Shown here one piece after another: positions 48,340 to 60,589 of a DNA stretch of 64,000 nt (positions are counted from its first letter, which is position 1; each line of letters starts with the position of its first letter). The DNA is from Anticarsia gemmatalis (Eukaryota > Arthropoda > Insecta > Lepidoptera > Erebidae). Made by a program: the position numbers and the translations under genes. Under the pieces are notes generated by a model. That model was not told where the DNA came from, ran no database searches, and was given only the letters and a program-made list of their open reading frames with translations. The DNA is taken from contig NC_134758.1 in assembly GCF_050436995.1 (NCBI RefSeq), forward strand, positions 11,160,001 through 11,224,000, in the 5' to 3' direction.

Positions 48340-49546
48340 ATATTTACATAGAGACAGCCCTACTCCCATAGGATCGTTCTTACGTCAGAACATAAATAAT
48401 TGAATTCGCGTAAACATTTACATTTTCCTCTGAAGTGTTATGCGTATTTCGTAAACTTTGATCAACACTTTCTAAACGTTACCTACATTGTTTTCTTAAG
48501 AGTTGTGTGTGAAAATGTACCTGTATTTACAATAATGAGAGCAACAAAAGTATTTATTTAAATGAATCCGGAAATGTAATAAGATCGTGGTATTTTAAAA
48601 GCAGTTTTGGCAAATCAAGTTTTAAAAATAGATTTTTGGCGCCTTTTCGTTCATGAAAGGTCTTTTAATCATGCTTACAATTTTATGACCTCGTTAAGGA
48701 TGATTTTTTTTAAATACGAATGTCGAATATCTATGCCAAGCTATGTATATAAATAATATTTTGTATGCTTAATAACGCTGTAGCAAGTTGCAGAACACAG
48801 CCTTAAAAATACCTTAATATCAGATTAGATTTTTTAAAATAATGATGTTTCGCATCTACTAGAAAATTAATTAAAGCGAACTAAATAATTATTATCTTGC
48901 CTCAAAAAGCAAAAGCTTTTATTACAGCTAAAGCTAGTAAAAACTTACTGTAGTAAAGATAAAATAACGGCAAAATAAATTTTCGCGCGGAACGAAAGTG
49001 CACAAAAGAACACGTTCAAAATGAATTAATTTTGTGATCTTATGCAAGTTATGAATACAAATAATGAAATACGAAGTCAGCCATGCGACACTAAATTTAT
49101 AACCTTAGATTCATGCGAATCCACGTAGAAAATAAATAGTAATCATAACTTACAAATTAAAATTAAAGTTTATATAAAAGTACACGGTACTTGACGATCT
49201 TTTCACCTATGTCGGAGTCCATAGTACACGAACTATTAGGTATGAGGTTGAACAGGGCAAAAATACTGCCAAGTTGTGAATTTGTGTATTTCCTCACTTA
49301 TAGTAAGGACTCCATAAAGTTTTGTGTCTAAATGCTTGTAGCAGCCACTGCTTGGAAAGCCAAACAGCTAAATATAGGAGACGTGGGAAAGGACTGCGGC
49401 TGATACAGACATATTCAGGCACATTAATTTTAAGGAACATTTACTGTGATTTAAGGTCTCAGTTCGTGTATTATTCGTACTAACTCAAATCTTAAAATCG
49501 CTTACTAAATCACAATCTCTTACTAACACTTAGCTATACTCCACAG

Positions 49547-49773
49547 CAAGCTGCGGTTCTCAATACTATCGCTAATGCGGTTGGTGGTGGTGGCAGCTGG
49601 TTTCCATCGCGTCAAGGTGTTGGGTCGGCAGCACGTGCCTGCCAAGTCACGGGACGCTCCCGTTGTGGTCATGGCTCCTCATTCCACATTCTTCGACGCC
49701 ATTGCTATTGTCTGCCTCGGAGCGCCCAGTGTGGTCGCCAAGGCTGACACTGCAAGACTACCGTTCATTGGAC
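49547..49773 (+). CDS. LPCAT: Lysophosphatidylcholine acyltransferase (LPCAT), exon 3 with HX4D catalytic motif
   Basis: This 227-base exon has acceptor CTATACTCCACAG and donor GTAGGT. It reads SKLRFSILSLMRLVVVAAGF, then HRVKVLGRQHVPAKSRDAPV, then VVMAPHSTFFDAIAIVCLGA. APHSTFFDA carries the acyltransferase motif I (HX4D: H133 and D138 of the assembled protein) that catalyses acyl transfer from acyl-CoA to lysophospholipids in the Lands cycle. AAGFHRV.V.GR is the usual preceding strand. The exon ends in LPFIG with one base of the next codon. Motifs II-IV, including the EGT block, and any EF-hands must lie in later exons; none was found in the remaining 14.2 kb. Its GC content is far above the flanking intron. 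The frame at 49663 is a shadow. Confidence 0.92.
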
Positions 49774-52068
49774 GTAGGTCTTTGCATGGATGTCAAGTTC
49801 TTATTTTTAATTTCGCTTGACGTTTCGTTTGTTTTTTTTGCAGTCTGTTCTCGCTTGCAGTTGCGTCTGAATGTTTGTTCTCGCTAGCTGTTTTTGTTTT
49901 TGCTCGCAGATTTTGTTGTCGCTTGCTAATTTTGTATTACGCTAGTGTTTTTGTTGCACGTTTTTCTAAGCTGGACGCATGTCGACATTTGATTTTCTTA
50001 ATTTGTTAATTGAACAAAAAATGGACGATAATGATGTAGACAAGGGTACAGACTGGAATGCATTATTTTTGTGTAATTTCTGAAGGTTGTTCAATTACAT
50101 TTTGACATATCTTTCGGATTTTCGCAATAAGTGTTGCCTGCATTTAGAGCATGAATTTTTGATAGAGCCTACACTAGTATTAAGAAACTTTTATTATGAC
50201 ATAAAATTAGTGAGTGGGCACTTAAAATTTTAAGCTTCATGTGTTTAATTACTGAGTATTAAATTTAATTGATGGATCCGGCGTACTAACGTGTACTCTA
50301 TCACAGTTATTTATTCAATTTTAATAGCCGTTATAGCTAATAACGGTTTCGTTTTTTCTATGATCGCATTTAGATTAAGTGAAGGGACAAGATTAACAAT
50401 TTAGTGTTGTAATAACGGTTATAAAAAACTGCTATTAGCGGTTTTAAATAAAGGGTTATGGGTGGTCTGATGCTCTATTGTTTATGGTGTTTTCCTACTG
50501 ACACTTAAGGAGACTAAATTAAGTCAAAATTTAAATACGGTATGTTTTATAAAATAATGAGTTTTTGTTTCGTCGGTACATACATTTATGAATTGATGTA
50601 AAATTGATGTTAATACAAAATTTTGTGATTATAATATTATGACTTTCTCTCATTTATGAAACTACTTTTAAATATCTCTCAACTTCCGATTACAATCTTG
50701 CTAGAATTGGTCGTTTTAAGTATACTGATGAATAATAATAAACTATTAAAACATTTAAGAGAAATTACATTTTCTATTTTTATAAAACAGGTTGGGTCAA
50801 TCAATCAAGTTTGGCATAGTTTTTATTACCGATATTAACATATAGCATTTAAGGCATTTATTTACAGTCTTTTTATAAACTTAGCATTCATAATATTAGA
50901 CATTTAGGCGATAATATGGAAATTAATGCGCTTCTCCGAATCATAAACCATCTCTCTGTCAAAATTCATCCAAAACGGTACAGCCGTATTCAAGAGAAAG
51001 TAGAACACACAAACGTACTAGCATGAGTCAGTAGGAATACTACACTAGTATTTCTTCCTTAAATCAATAAGGGCTTAACTTATATTTTTTTGGCTAACCA
51101 GTCCATATTACGAACGGTTCGTTGCGAGGTTAGAAGCGTAACCATGGCAACGATCGATCCAGTCTAATATTGTCTTGTACAACAAATTTGCGACAGGGAA
51201 GCCCTAGGACGGCGCGCGTGACATACTAATGAAAAGTACTTATATGTATTGATTGATTGCTACTTTGATGTAGAGTTTTGATGTAGTATTAGTAAAACTG
51301 TTGTAAATATATTTATAAGTTTGTTTAATATAAGGTCAGGGGATGCTCCGTCTATTTGAAATAATACTCGTTATAATTGAGTTGTAGCGTTTGTAGACTT
51401 GTCGGTTTGTAGTCTTGCATCAAGTACCCCTTATTTAAGGAGTCTCTGACAAACTTGGAAGGCAGTACTAAGTTAAATTTGTTTATTTATGACATTTTGA
51501 CATTTTGCCGGACTCTTTAAATTGACGCTTCAAATTAATTTGACAACTCTGTTAATAACTAACTTTATCAACGAATGTTGGCGTACTTGCTCATTTTTAG
51601 AAGGTACTGCTGATGGTAGCGTTTTGTAACAGTGTTGTATGTGTGTAATTTACTCAGATACATGCAAAGAAAAGTACAAGAGATGGATGAATCGGAATGG
51701 AAGAAACGTAAGCCCTCGGCTTACACTGCGGCAGTATGGGCAGAAACAAGATGAATTGGAAAGAATTTTCTCGGATAGCCTTATTTTGGCCGGCACTTGG
51801 GCAGTATTGGCAAAACATATAACAAGCCTAAACTAGCTTAACAATTGGCTCTTACATTTTTTATCAATACACAATCACCTTTTACCAAGAAATAGTAATT
51901 TAATGTGATTGTCAGCACAGAACTCAGTGTCAACGTGTCATGAACTCCGTTTAAGTTGATCAATCATTTGAACCGTGGAATTAGTTTAGTCGACATTTTA
52001 GCGTCACTAATTGTAGATCCGGTACCTAATAAAGCAGTCACTTTAACCTATTTAAAATATTTTTTATT

Positions 52069-52240
52069 GACAACTCCTGCAGTAATAATTACTCTTGAGT
52101 CGCGGGGACTTTTACAAACATACAAAGAACGGATCCAAAGTACAACCAGATCAGAAACAATTATTTGTGGATCGCACAAATAATTGATCCGTGTGGGAAT
52201 CGAACCCACGACCTCCCGACGCAATGGCAGTGGCATGGCC
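52069..52240 (-). mobile_element. tRNA-derived SINE
   Basis: Reversed, it has GGTCGTGGGTTCGATTCCCA, ACGGATCAATTATTTGTGCG and GTAAAAGTCCCCGCGACTCA, ending GCAGGAGTTGTC. Confidence 0.85.
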
Positions 52241-52482
52241 AAAAATAGTTACTTTATACCCAGAATTACCTATATATTTTATTCGAATAATATATATTTA
52301 AATCTGCCTGTTGTCACTGTCTGATTTCGCTTAAATTTAGCATAGCTATAGTTGAAAAATCCGGCATCAAAAATCCTTTCTTTTTATTTAGTTTCAATGG
52401 TCGCTTTCTTCAGCAATTTTCTTAAAGAGCTGAAATAAAGAAGTTGTTTATAAATGCAATTATAAATTAATTGAACACACCG

Positions 52483-52541
52483 TTAAACAAGTTTTTAGAT
52501 ACAGTGACCTAACCGGTCACTGTATCTAAAAACTTGTTTAA
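52483..52541. repeat. Perfect hairpin, 27-bp arms
   Basis: Arms 52483-52509 and 52515-52541 are exact reverse complements around the loop TAACC; they contain AAGTTTTTAGATACAGTGAC. Confidence 0.9.
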
Positions 52542-52763
52542 TTGGCTAATAGAGTTATTATTTTGTTATTGAATTATGAAATGCATCAAGTTTGTAGACA
52601 ACATTATTGAGTGATTATAAAGGATGTTTAAAACTTATTTTTTGATGTATATTAATATCAAATAATATTTTTTTAATGCATTACTAATCCTGGGACCGGT
52701 CTACGGGTTCTTTCGTGGGTTTAAGGTCGGATGGTATTTATATTCCTTTAAGAACTGTTATAT

Positions 52764-52904
52764 CTTATTCATAAACACACTATAAACCTATTTTAGTTAA
52801 AAAGCTACTATAATGTTTTCTCTTTTTCATTTCGCTATGGGGTGAAAGAAACAAAACACTTTATAAGCCTTTCATAACTTCATATATTTTTATGAATAAG
52901 AGGG
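52764..52904. mobile_element. Short MITE, copy 1 of 2
   Basis: The ends CTTATTCATAAA and TTTATGAATAAG are inverted repeats. The interior (CACACTATAAACCTATTTTA, GTTTTCTCTTTTTCATTT, GGTGAAAGAAACAAAA) is repeated almost unchanged at 58895-59040. Confidence 0.75.
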
Positions 52905-52953
52905 TTATAGCTTATTCACGACGTTTTGTTTATCGTAAAAGCAAGAAGTAACC

Positions 52954-52990
52954 AAGGTATGCAAGGGTTCAAAAACCCTTGCATACCTTT
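52954..52990. repeat. Perfect hairpin, 16-bp arms
   Basis: AAGGTATGCAAGGGTT and its exact reverse complement are separated by the four-base loop CAAA. Confidence 0.85.
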
Positions 52991-53297
52991 GTAAGACGAG
53001 AATGCATAACATTCAGCTGCATAATTCTATATTATAATTACAAGTAACAAATAAGTGCTGTGTTGCTAGACTTTCATCACAACATCTAGATAACTCCTAG
53101 ACATAATTGCCAGTCTGAACATAAATTAAACCAACACATAACCGACCGTTAACTAGACGATAATGACGAAAATGATACAATATAATAGGTGTCACATATT
53201 TATTTGTAAATCGGCTAGACTTTGTCATAATCGCTGACATTCATTTAGTTATATAATATTTAAACTAATAGTTTTATTTGGATGAACTACTATATAT

Positions 53298-53644
53298 CAG
53301 CCTAGCCTTTCTTCCAACTATGTTGGAGTCGGTTTCCAGTCTCGCTGGATGCAGCTGGATACCAGTATTTTACATGGAGCTATCGGACCTCCACAACCTA
53401 GTTACCTGGGATATAACACGATACTTTTCATTAAGACTGGTTGTCAGACTATCAAGCTTCCGACAACTGTTAACGACTGTCAAGGATCTTTGAAAGTGAC
53501 AGCAGGGACAATTAAACGTGACTTCCGTAACACAGACGAACTCGATATGTTTAAGATGGTTACCCATCCACAAACAACCTCGGAAAGCAAAGCTTAACTT
53601 CAGAGATCGATTCGGCTATTGTTTGCTAAGTCACGAGCTCCTCT
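53298..53644 (-). mobile_element. 5S rRNA-like SINE, second subfamily, longest copy
   Basis: Reversed, it starts AGGAGCTCGTGACTTAGC, has GATCTCTGAAGTTAAGCTTT and GTGGATGGGTAACCATCTT (5S-like), then CGAGTTCGTCTGTGTTACGG. It ends after about 345 bases in CCAACATAGTTGGAAGAAAG, a tail common in lepidopteran retroelements. Confidence 0.6.
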
Positions 53645-54942
53645 AGACTTTGTCATAATCGCTGACATACATACAGTTCATTATGTAATATTTAAACACA
53701 TAGTCTTATTTATATGACCTACTGATATTATGATATAATCCGGTTCATAATATTTGTTTAAATTGTACTTTGCCCTTGGAAACGGTGGACGTATTTCTGT
53801 TATTGTGTTCCGGGTTCGATAACCTGTCGAGGCAATACTTTTTGTGTTTTCTAAAATCTTTTTAGTCTAGTTTTTGTGTTAGTAAATTCTATGTAAATCT
53901 ATTAAAGATTTCTCACAAAATTAATTTAAAACTAACAGAACTAATTTCGTGTATCGCTTTGGAAATTCTATTGTATATTTAACACACTCCAAAAAAGACT
54001 GCCTCTTTTTTGAAGTCGGTTAAGAATAAAATAGGTCTTAATTTGACCGTATTTTGTAGTAAAACATTTTGAAATACCACATGGAAATATAATAATACAC
54101 GTTCATTTCATCACAATTGATTATTAACACAATAATATTCACAAGTACTAAAAGGTATTTTAACTGCACTAAACTATATTCAATACATACATACAAAATA
54201 TTTAAAAAATACACAAAATAATAAATGACATATTTGTACTAACAAATAATCTTTAATTTAAATAGATTTCCTTATCGAAATTAGATTTTTTTCGTACGTA
54301 ATTACCTAGCATCCGTTCATTAGTCCACTAATATGTTTGAAAGTTACTCTACATAATATTACAATACTTCTAATTGGCCTTAATGTGTTCCCGGTCAACA
54401 ACATGATATTATATAGCTGTGATATAAAAACTATTTCAACTGATAAGTAATTGCACTTTCCCTTGTAATGTGGCAAGTCATTAGCCGTACAGTGGGCGAG
54501 TAAAATGTTCTATGACACTAAGTATAGTCAAGTTCACTAGTTATTCAACCGATTTCTAAAAAGGAGTAGATTCTCAATTAGGGAGCTTTTCAGGTTTATT
54601 TATAGCAGTATTTAAATTTTTAGAATAGTTACGTTAAATTAAAAAAAAAAAAAAAACGCAGATGCAACCTTATATTTGAAAAATTAACAATCAAATAAAG
54701 CATACTAACAAAAATTCAGAAGTGTATATTACATAATTTTGTGACACAAACAGAAATTACATAAGAGAACACTGCAAATTACTACACCAAATTAGTTTTG
54801 TCTGGCACAGTAGCGTTAATTTATCAATGTCGTAGTTTAAAGAAACCTTTTGATTTTATTTATTATTTAACATTTAGTAACTTCAATTCGGTATGTGGGT
54901 ACTTTGCTCTAAAAAGAAATATCACCTTAAATTATATTTTTA

Positions 54943-55127
54943 CTAGCTCACCCGGCAAACGTTGTTTTGCCATATAAAAAAAAATCACTTAGGTATATAA
55001 AAAATAGATGTTGGCCGATTCTCAGACCTACTCAATATGCTCAAAAAATTTCATGAGAATCGGTCAAGCCGTTTCGGAGGAGTATGGCAACGAAAACTGT
55101 GACGCGAGAATTTTATATATTAGCTGA
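54943..55127 (-). mobile_element. Helitron-like element
   Basis: On the minus strand its 3' end reads GTTTGCCGGGTGAGCTAG before T, with GGCAAAACAACGTTTGCC forming a hairpin. The body has CCGAAACGGCTTGACCGATT. The 5' end is not firmly placed. Confidence 0.6.
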
Positions 55128-55274
55128 AAAAATATTTTGTATATAAAATAATTTTGACAATCATACAAGGACAAGTGTTCATATAGAAGCGACAATTTTA
55201 CACGCGGAAGCATAAACAAATTCAGTTATACCATGGTTATACACCACGAATGATGTCGTTTAAACATGCACAAA

Positions 55275-55440
55275 TCGATAGCAGTTACTTATGTTAACAA
55301 CAAATATTTGTTCAGTGGTTAAACAGCAAACATTTGTAGGTCATAGATTACATAATGTTTCCGTACAGGAATCGACCCGGCGACCTTCGGTAGACTACCG
55401 ACATTTAGCCAATGAGATACGATTATCTCACATTTGCAAT
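55275..55440 (-). mobile_element. Second tRNA-derived SINE family
   Basis: Reversed, it has GTATCTCATTGGCTAAATGT (A-box-like) and CCGGGTCGATTCCTGTACGG (B-box-like), then an AT-rich body. A related relic may lie near 59560-59620, also reversed. Confidence 0.5.
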
Positions 55441-55596
55441 TTTTTGTGTTACAACCTGGCATATTATATTATTATGAAGATTATTAAGTGATAATATAAT
55501 ACTATTAAAGACTATTTTTTAATAAAAAATACTTTAATGTTTCATTATTTTCAGTGGTCGCTAAGGCTACAAATTAGAATAATATTATACATATTA

Positions 55597-55692
55597 TAGT
55601 CCCCAACTGGTACTTGGTCAGAGTGGTGGATTCAAGGCTAAACCCCTCCCTTATTACGGGAGAAGACCCTTACCTTGTGGGACATTAATGGG
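55597..55692 (+). repeat. ACTTGGC-type interspersed repeat
   Basis: GTCCCCAACTGGTACTTGGT, GTGGTGGATTCAAGGCTAAA and CGGGAGAAGACCCTTACC match the family at 21967. Confidence 0.65.
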
Positions 55693-56204
55693 TTAATTTA
55701 TTTACATATTATAGAAAGCTTTCTGAGCAATAAGCATATGTTATAAATAATTAAAAAATACTGTTGGGGTGAGATTTTTAACTACTCCATTTTATAAAGC
55801 AAAATTCGAGAAATCTTTCAATGTGAAAAAACAAAATCTTAAATAGATACTTAAATACCTGACAGCCTGATAAAACTACCTGTCTAGTAGTAATATAAAA
55901 ATAATTACATATAGAGTAGCCATTTGAAATGCATTACAATAATATAAATTGCATAAAAAGCTCCAATACCGCCAATACGATTGTCTATGGTCTGATTGAT
56001 TGGAGTGTCATTAAAATATCAAAACTCATTGCTATAAGACCTCTTTAGAATAATGAGAAAGCTAATAAAGGTGAAAAAAAAAAGATTTATTTCTTCTTAA
56101 TATGTATTGAGAATAAAAAAAAATCTGATATATTTAAATGATTTAGAAAGGTGGTGCTTATTAGCTGGAAATCAATGCAATGTGGCTTTTACTATACATA
56201 TATT

Positions 56205-56365
56205 ATGATGAACCAGCTTCTGCCCGCGACGTTGTCCGCGTGAAAACATTTCCCGGGGTGAAAAGTCACAACAAAATTCTAGGTTTCTAGGTAATGAGCT
56301 ATTAGGGTAGCAAATGTCACTAAAATCTGTCGGGTAGTTTTTCGTGAAAGGATAACAAACATACA
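56205..56365 (-). repeat. Retroelement or Helitron relic
   Basis: Reversed, it contains CGCGGACAACGTCGCGGGCA and CCCGGGGTGAAAAGTC-like sequence (as CCCCGGGAAATG), common near the ends of lepidopteran mobile elements. The termini are not defined. Confidence 0.4.
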
Positions 56366-57254
56366 TAAAAAATATTGCATTTATTATATTAAAGTAGGAA
56401 AGGAAATTTTTAAGGATCGTACCAAGTGGCGTTCTCTGCCTACCGCTATGAGAAGAAAGCGTGATATTTTTGTATGTTTGTATGTGTCACTAAGTAGGTT
56501 GTATTTTTGTGAGTTCCATTTGCATCAAATAGATGTATTTCTTTACCAGCCAGTATCGTTATCTACGCAAATTAATGTTGTCTTATTTATAAATCGGTAT
56601 TTAAATAGTTTTGTTATCTGCAACTACCGTAGATCGTAATCAGTATTTGCGAAAGTATGGTTCCCATTTGCTTAACTGATGGTACAGCTCTTGATATATG
56701 AATGAGAATTTCTCAAGTGAATTCTGTAGATATTTTCTATTAATTTTGAGTTACATCTTCTGAATAATTCTTAATCTTCAGAATGTGCAATGGGGCACTG
56801 TAAAACATCGATTAATTTATGTAACCTTAAATGAGTTATCATGGAATTTGGTCGATGTTTCTTATTTCTTACTTAAATACAGCCCCAATTATAGTCCATT
56901 TGTCTTTAATGAGTATGAAAATGATTAATTAAATCAAGCCTTTGATTAGAAAACTGCGAAACATACTAACAATCTATACATCTGTCAAAATGATCTCTCT
57001 CTCTTACATTTGATTCTCAGCAATATATTTTCTTTCACAATACAACGTTCTTAAAAAGAAAGAACAAGTCTTTATACTCATAATACTCTATACTTATAAT
57101 AATACCACATTTAGTAACAACATCTCATCAAACACACAATAATACTATCAAACAACAAAAACAAAAGTCAACCCAAATTTATGGCAATAGGCCATCTTAC
57201 TTAGTAACAACTAAGTAGAGCCTACCCGACACAGTTTAAAACAGCCTAATGTTA

Positions 57255-57513
57255 TCTATACTAATATTATATGAAGGCTGAAGAGTTTGTTTGTTTGTTT
57301 GAACGCGCTAATCTCAGGAACTACTGGTCCGATTTGAAAAATTCATTCAGTGTAAGATAGCCCATTTATTGACAAACGCTATATATATAGGCTATATATC
57401 ATCACGCTACGGCCAATAGGAGCAGAGTATCAGTAAAAAATGTTACAAAAACGGCTAAAATTTTGACCCATCTTCTCTTATGTGACGCAAGCGAAGTAGC
57501 GCGAGTCAGCTAG
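57255..57513 (+). mobile_element. Helitron, non-autonomous
   Basis: It starts TCTATACTAATATTAT after A and ends GCGCGAGTCAGCTAG before T. It is the same family as 3037-3296, with nearly the same length (259 against 260 bases). Confidence 0.8.
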
Positions 57514-57855
57514 TTATTTATACACTTGATCAGTATAATTCATCTCGTTGTCTATCTGTCTGTGTGCACCGTTACTCTGTGAATAGCGTGTTTGTTTGTA
57601 TCAAACTTTTTCTTTCCCTTCACTGGTTTTTTTTAGTTTTTTGTACGCTGGTATGCAGAGTATGTTGCTAGTTCGGAATGTATGATGTTCTTTCAATGGT
57701 TAGATTATGATTGATGAATACATAGTCAATCTTTAAACTTTTGCAAAGACGATGGAATCATAGAGATAATAATAATATGCAAAATTATCTCGTAGTTCAA
57801 ATCAAAATTAAAAATTCGCTCTGTTACATCAATGTTTTTCTATATTTGGCCACTT

Positions 57856-57896
57856 TTGTCAACTTTATTTGGTCGCTTGCCAAATAAAGTTGACAA
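57856..57896. repeat. Perfect hairpin, 17-bp arms
   Basis: TTGTCAACTTTATTTGG and its exact reverse complement flank the seven-base loop TCGCTTG. Confidence 0.9.
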
Positions 57897-58455
57897 TTAA
57901 GTATTATAAGGTTTAGTTATTGCAGTAATACGTGTTAAAATTTGCTCATAGTTTGATAACAGAAATTGGATACTTCCTTAAATTATTTTTGTACAATTCT
58001 ATTGAGAATTTAAGTTTTGTAATCCTTTATGAGGTCAAAACCTAACATTACAAATTAACTACCTATCTATACTTTATCTTAGTGTATCCCAAGATAATCT
58101 TCACAACAAAAACAAAATCAAAACCATGCTCTACCTCTCTTTAACGTTCTTTATTAGCCAGAAACACATCATAATCATATTACATCTCTTTCTTACGCTT
58201 ATCATTAGACAGGGGCAGACACATTGGTACCTTATGTTATGAATGATGTCCAATTTATGTAGACATTTATGAGTTTATTAGTCATAATGTTTACGACCTG
58301 TAATCAAGAGTGACGAAATCTAAGGTATAGCCGTACGTTATGGCCAGTGTCATTGATTGTATTAGTTCTTTATTATTAAACTTTTTATAGAAGGTAATAA
58401 ATAAATAACTGTATATAATATGAATAATGATTAATCTTAAGAGTCATAAAGAAAT

Positions 58456-58602
58456 GACTCTATGGCGCAGTGGTTTCGGTCACCACATTTTTTTGTGCGA
58501 TTCACAAATAATTGTTTCGGGTCTGGTTCTGCTTTGTGTCCGTTGTTTGTATGTTTGTAAAAGTCTCCGGGACACAAGAGCAATTCTTAGTGCGTGCGGG
58601 AG
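58456..58602 (+). mobile_element. tRNA-derived SINE, internally shortened
   Basis: It starts GACTCTATGGCGCAGTGGTT, lacks most of the B-box region, then has GTGCGATTCACAAATAATTG, GTAAAAGTCTCCGGGACACA and GAGCAATTCTTAGTGCG. Confidence 0.8.
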
Positions 58603-58894
58603 GGAGAAAAATATTGGAAACAATTCTATCTTAACTAATTCCGTCGTTTAGCAGTAAAGTCGTAACAGACAGACTTACTTTTCGTTTAGTTTTTTAGTTG
58701 AAATCTCCAGCGATTAATAGCATGTAGACAATGACCTGCCAGCATTACATAATCACTGCAAATTAACTGCGAACATTTGACAACAGAAACTAATAATGCA
58801 TTGCAAAAAACTACTGACAATTTTATTGTGGAGATATTTTGAACTGAATTTCAATGATGACACAAGGATTTTTTTGAATCATTTCGTATACATA

Positions 58895-59040
58895 CCCCCT
58901 TATTCATAAACACGCTATAAACCTATTTTAGTTAAACAACTACTATAATATGTTTTCTCTTTTTCATTTAGCTAAGGAGTGAAAGAAACAAAACTCATTA
59001 TAAGCCTTTCATAACTTCACATATTTTATGAATAAGAGGG
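58895..59040. mobile_element. Short MITE, copy 2 of 2
   Basis: The ends CCCCCTTATTCATAAA and TTTATGAATAAGAGGG are inverted repeats, and the interior matches copy 1 at 52764. TTAA follows the right end, which would fit a piggyBac-like target, but the left flank does not show TTAA. Confidence 0.7.
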
Positions 59041-59852
59041 TTAATGTTTATGTACTTATACAAACTGATTTAAAGTCAGTGTTAGAGATAGCTTCTGGTA
59101 TTCACTTCGTGGTTCGCTCAGAATATAATTGTGCAAAATCACAATAAAGAATTTTTAAATCTGCCTTTAGTCATAATTTTAAGTTAGTGAAAAGCGTTAT
59201 TAAGGATATTATCAATATCAAAAGTCACGTAAGACTAAACGTTCACGCCTACGGCCAACAAATTATGATTGAAACCACATTAAAGTTTAAAATAATCTAT
59301 AATCATCTCACTTTAAAACACTTTAGCTTTTATAGCTATACTTAAGTAAAATGGTTAACTATTAAGCTTTTTACCTTAACGGTACAGTTACACATATGTT
59401 CATAAAATGCCATGCTTAAAAGCATGTTAGAATGAGTATGGTAGTCAAATTGATACATTCTCCTTTGTATAGCATGCCTTATTTAAGCATAATTATAGTG
59501 AATTAGCGTTACCTTTTCGCCCGGCGCTACAGGAAGAAAGCCTAAAAATTACGATGTTTGAGGAAATACGTGTATCGAACCCGTACCACTAATTAACAGA
59601 TGCTCAATAGTAGCATGCTTTCGTGCTAGTATTGTGCATGTAGAACTGTTACTTAACTCTGTATATTAGGCTGTTCGGAAATTCATTTAAGTAGTTTTTT
59701 GTGGAAATGAAAGACAGTTTCGAGCTTCCAGGATAATCCCAGGCCTTTGAAGTGGTCGTACAATGTTAAATTTATCAAACTGAATAATTCCATTCGGACT
59801 CCGAACAAACTAATATAACGTGTGTATCAAAAAGCGCGCCAACATTTGACAT

Positions 59853-60218
59853 AGTGCTTGTTCACGTTGGAACTCGCGGGCGCGGTGGCGGTCGCGAGCG
59901 CGGGGACGTGGCGATTTGTGTTCACGTTGGCCGCCAGGCGGGCGTTTGGCTCAAACTGGCTCAAACTGGTTGATCTTACTTGACATCGCGAGTGGATCGC
60001 GCCCGCCACCGCTAGTTCGACGTGAACACACACGAACATCTTCACTTGTTTGATATTGGCGCGAGCGCGCCACGCGGGCCGCGCGCGACGCCGCTAGCTC
60101 GCCCGCGACTTAGACCGCGCGAACGGTTTGTACGTGAACACTTCGGTACATCGCCATATGTTTGATATTTCGCGACCGCGCCCGCCACCGCGCCCGCGAG
60201 TCAACGTGAATGAGCACA
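59853..60218. mobile_element. GC-rich foldback element
   Basis: The left TGCTTGTTCACGTTGGAACT and following CGCGGGCGCGGTGGCGG are mirrored at the right by CCGCCACCGCGCCCGCG and CAACGTGAATGAGCA. GTTCACGT or ACGTGAAC occurs five times inside. It is strongly CpG-rich against an AT-rich background and has no recognisable protein. Confidence 0.65.
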
Positions 60219-60589
60219 TATCGTCATCTAACGACCACAGATTATTAAGACATCTTTTTCACACACAGCCGCTGACAAAATTGTGCTTACCGTTATTGAT
60301 GAGAAGGCAACGCCTTAATGTTAGTAAAGAAATTATTTATAACTTTAGCGTCTAATCTATCTTAAAAGTAGTAGTTTGTGTACCGGTTTTGATTAAAGAG
60401 TTTGGGCGCCATGTTGTAATTTAAAAATAAGCGTAAACAAACTACCATTGAATGCAAGAATAATGCATTTTGTGAGTGGTTATTACGAAATCAAAACCAA
60501 ATAATTTTCTAATTTATGTGTATTTAGTGTCTGCCTGCGATTTCGTATCTAAAGGTACCTACGTGGAAAAAATTGGGGAAAATCAATGT

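Larger units (their letters stand above)
38017..49546 (+). other. LPCAT intron 2, 11.5 kb
   Basis: A long AT-rich intron with a MITE (42195-42540), a 5S-like SINE (44193-44341, reversed), an ACTTGGC-type repeat (45728-45800), a LINE-like tail near 46930-46975, a tRNA-SINE (47624-47808) and a short hairpin (48293-48339). A GC-richer patch at about 40025-40165 has CACGTG and TATAAAG motifs that could be an internal promoter or enhancer. No exon was seen. Confidence 0.8.

Noticed and set aside
60128..60355. Pro/Arg-rich frame (SRPRPPPRPRVN)
   Set aside because: It is translation of the GC-rich right end of the foldback element at 59853-60218.
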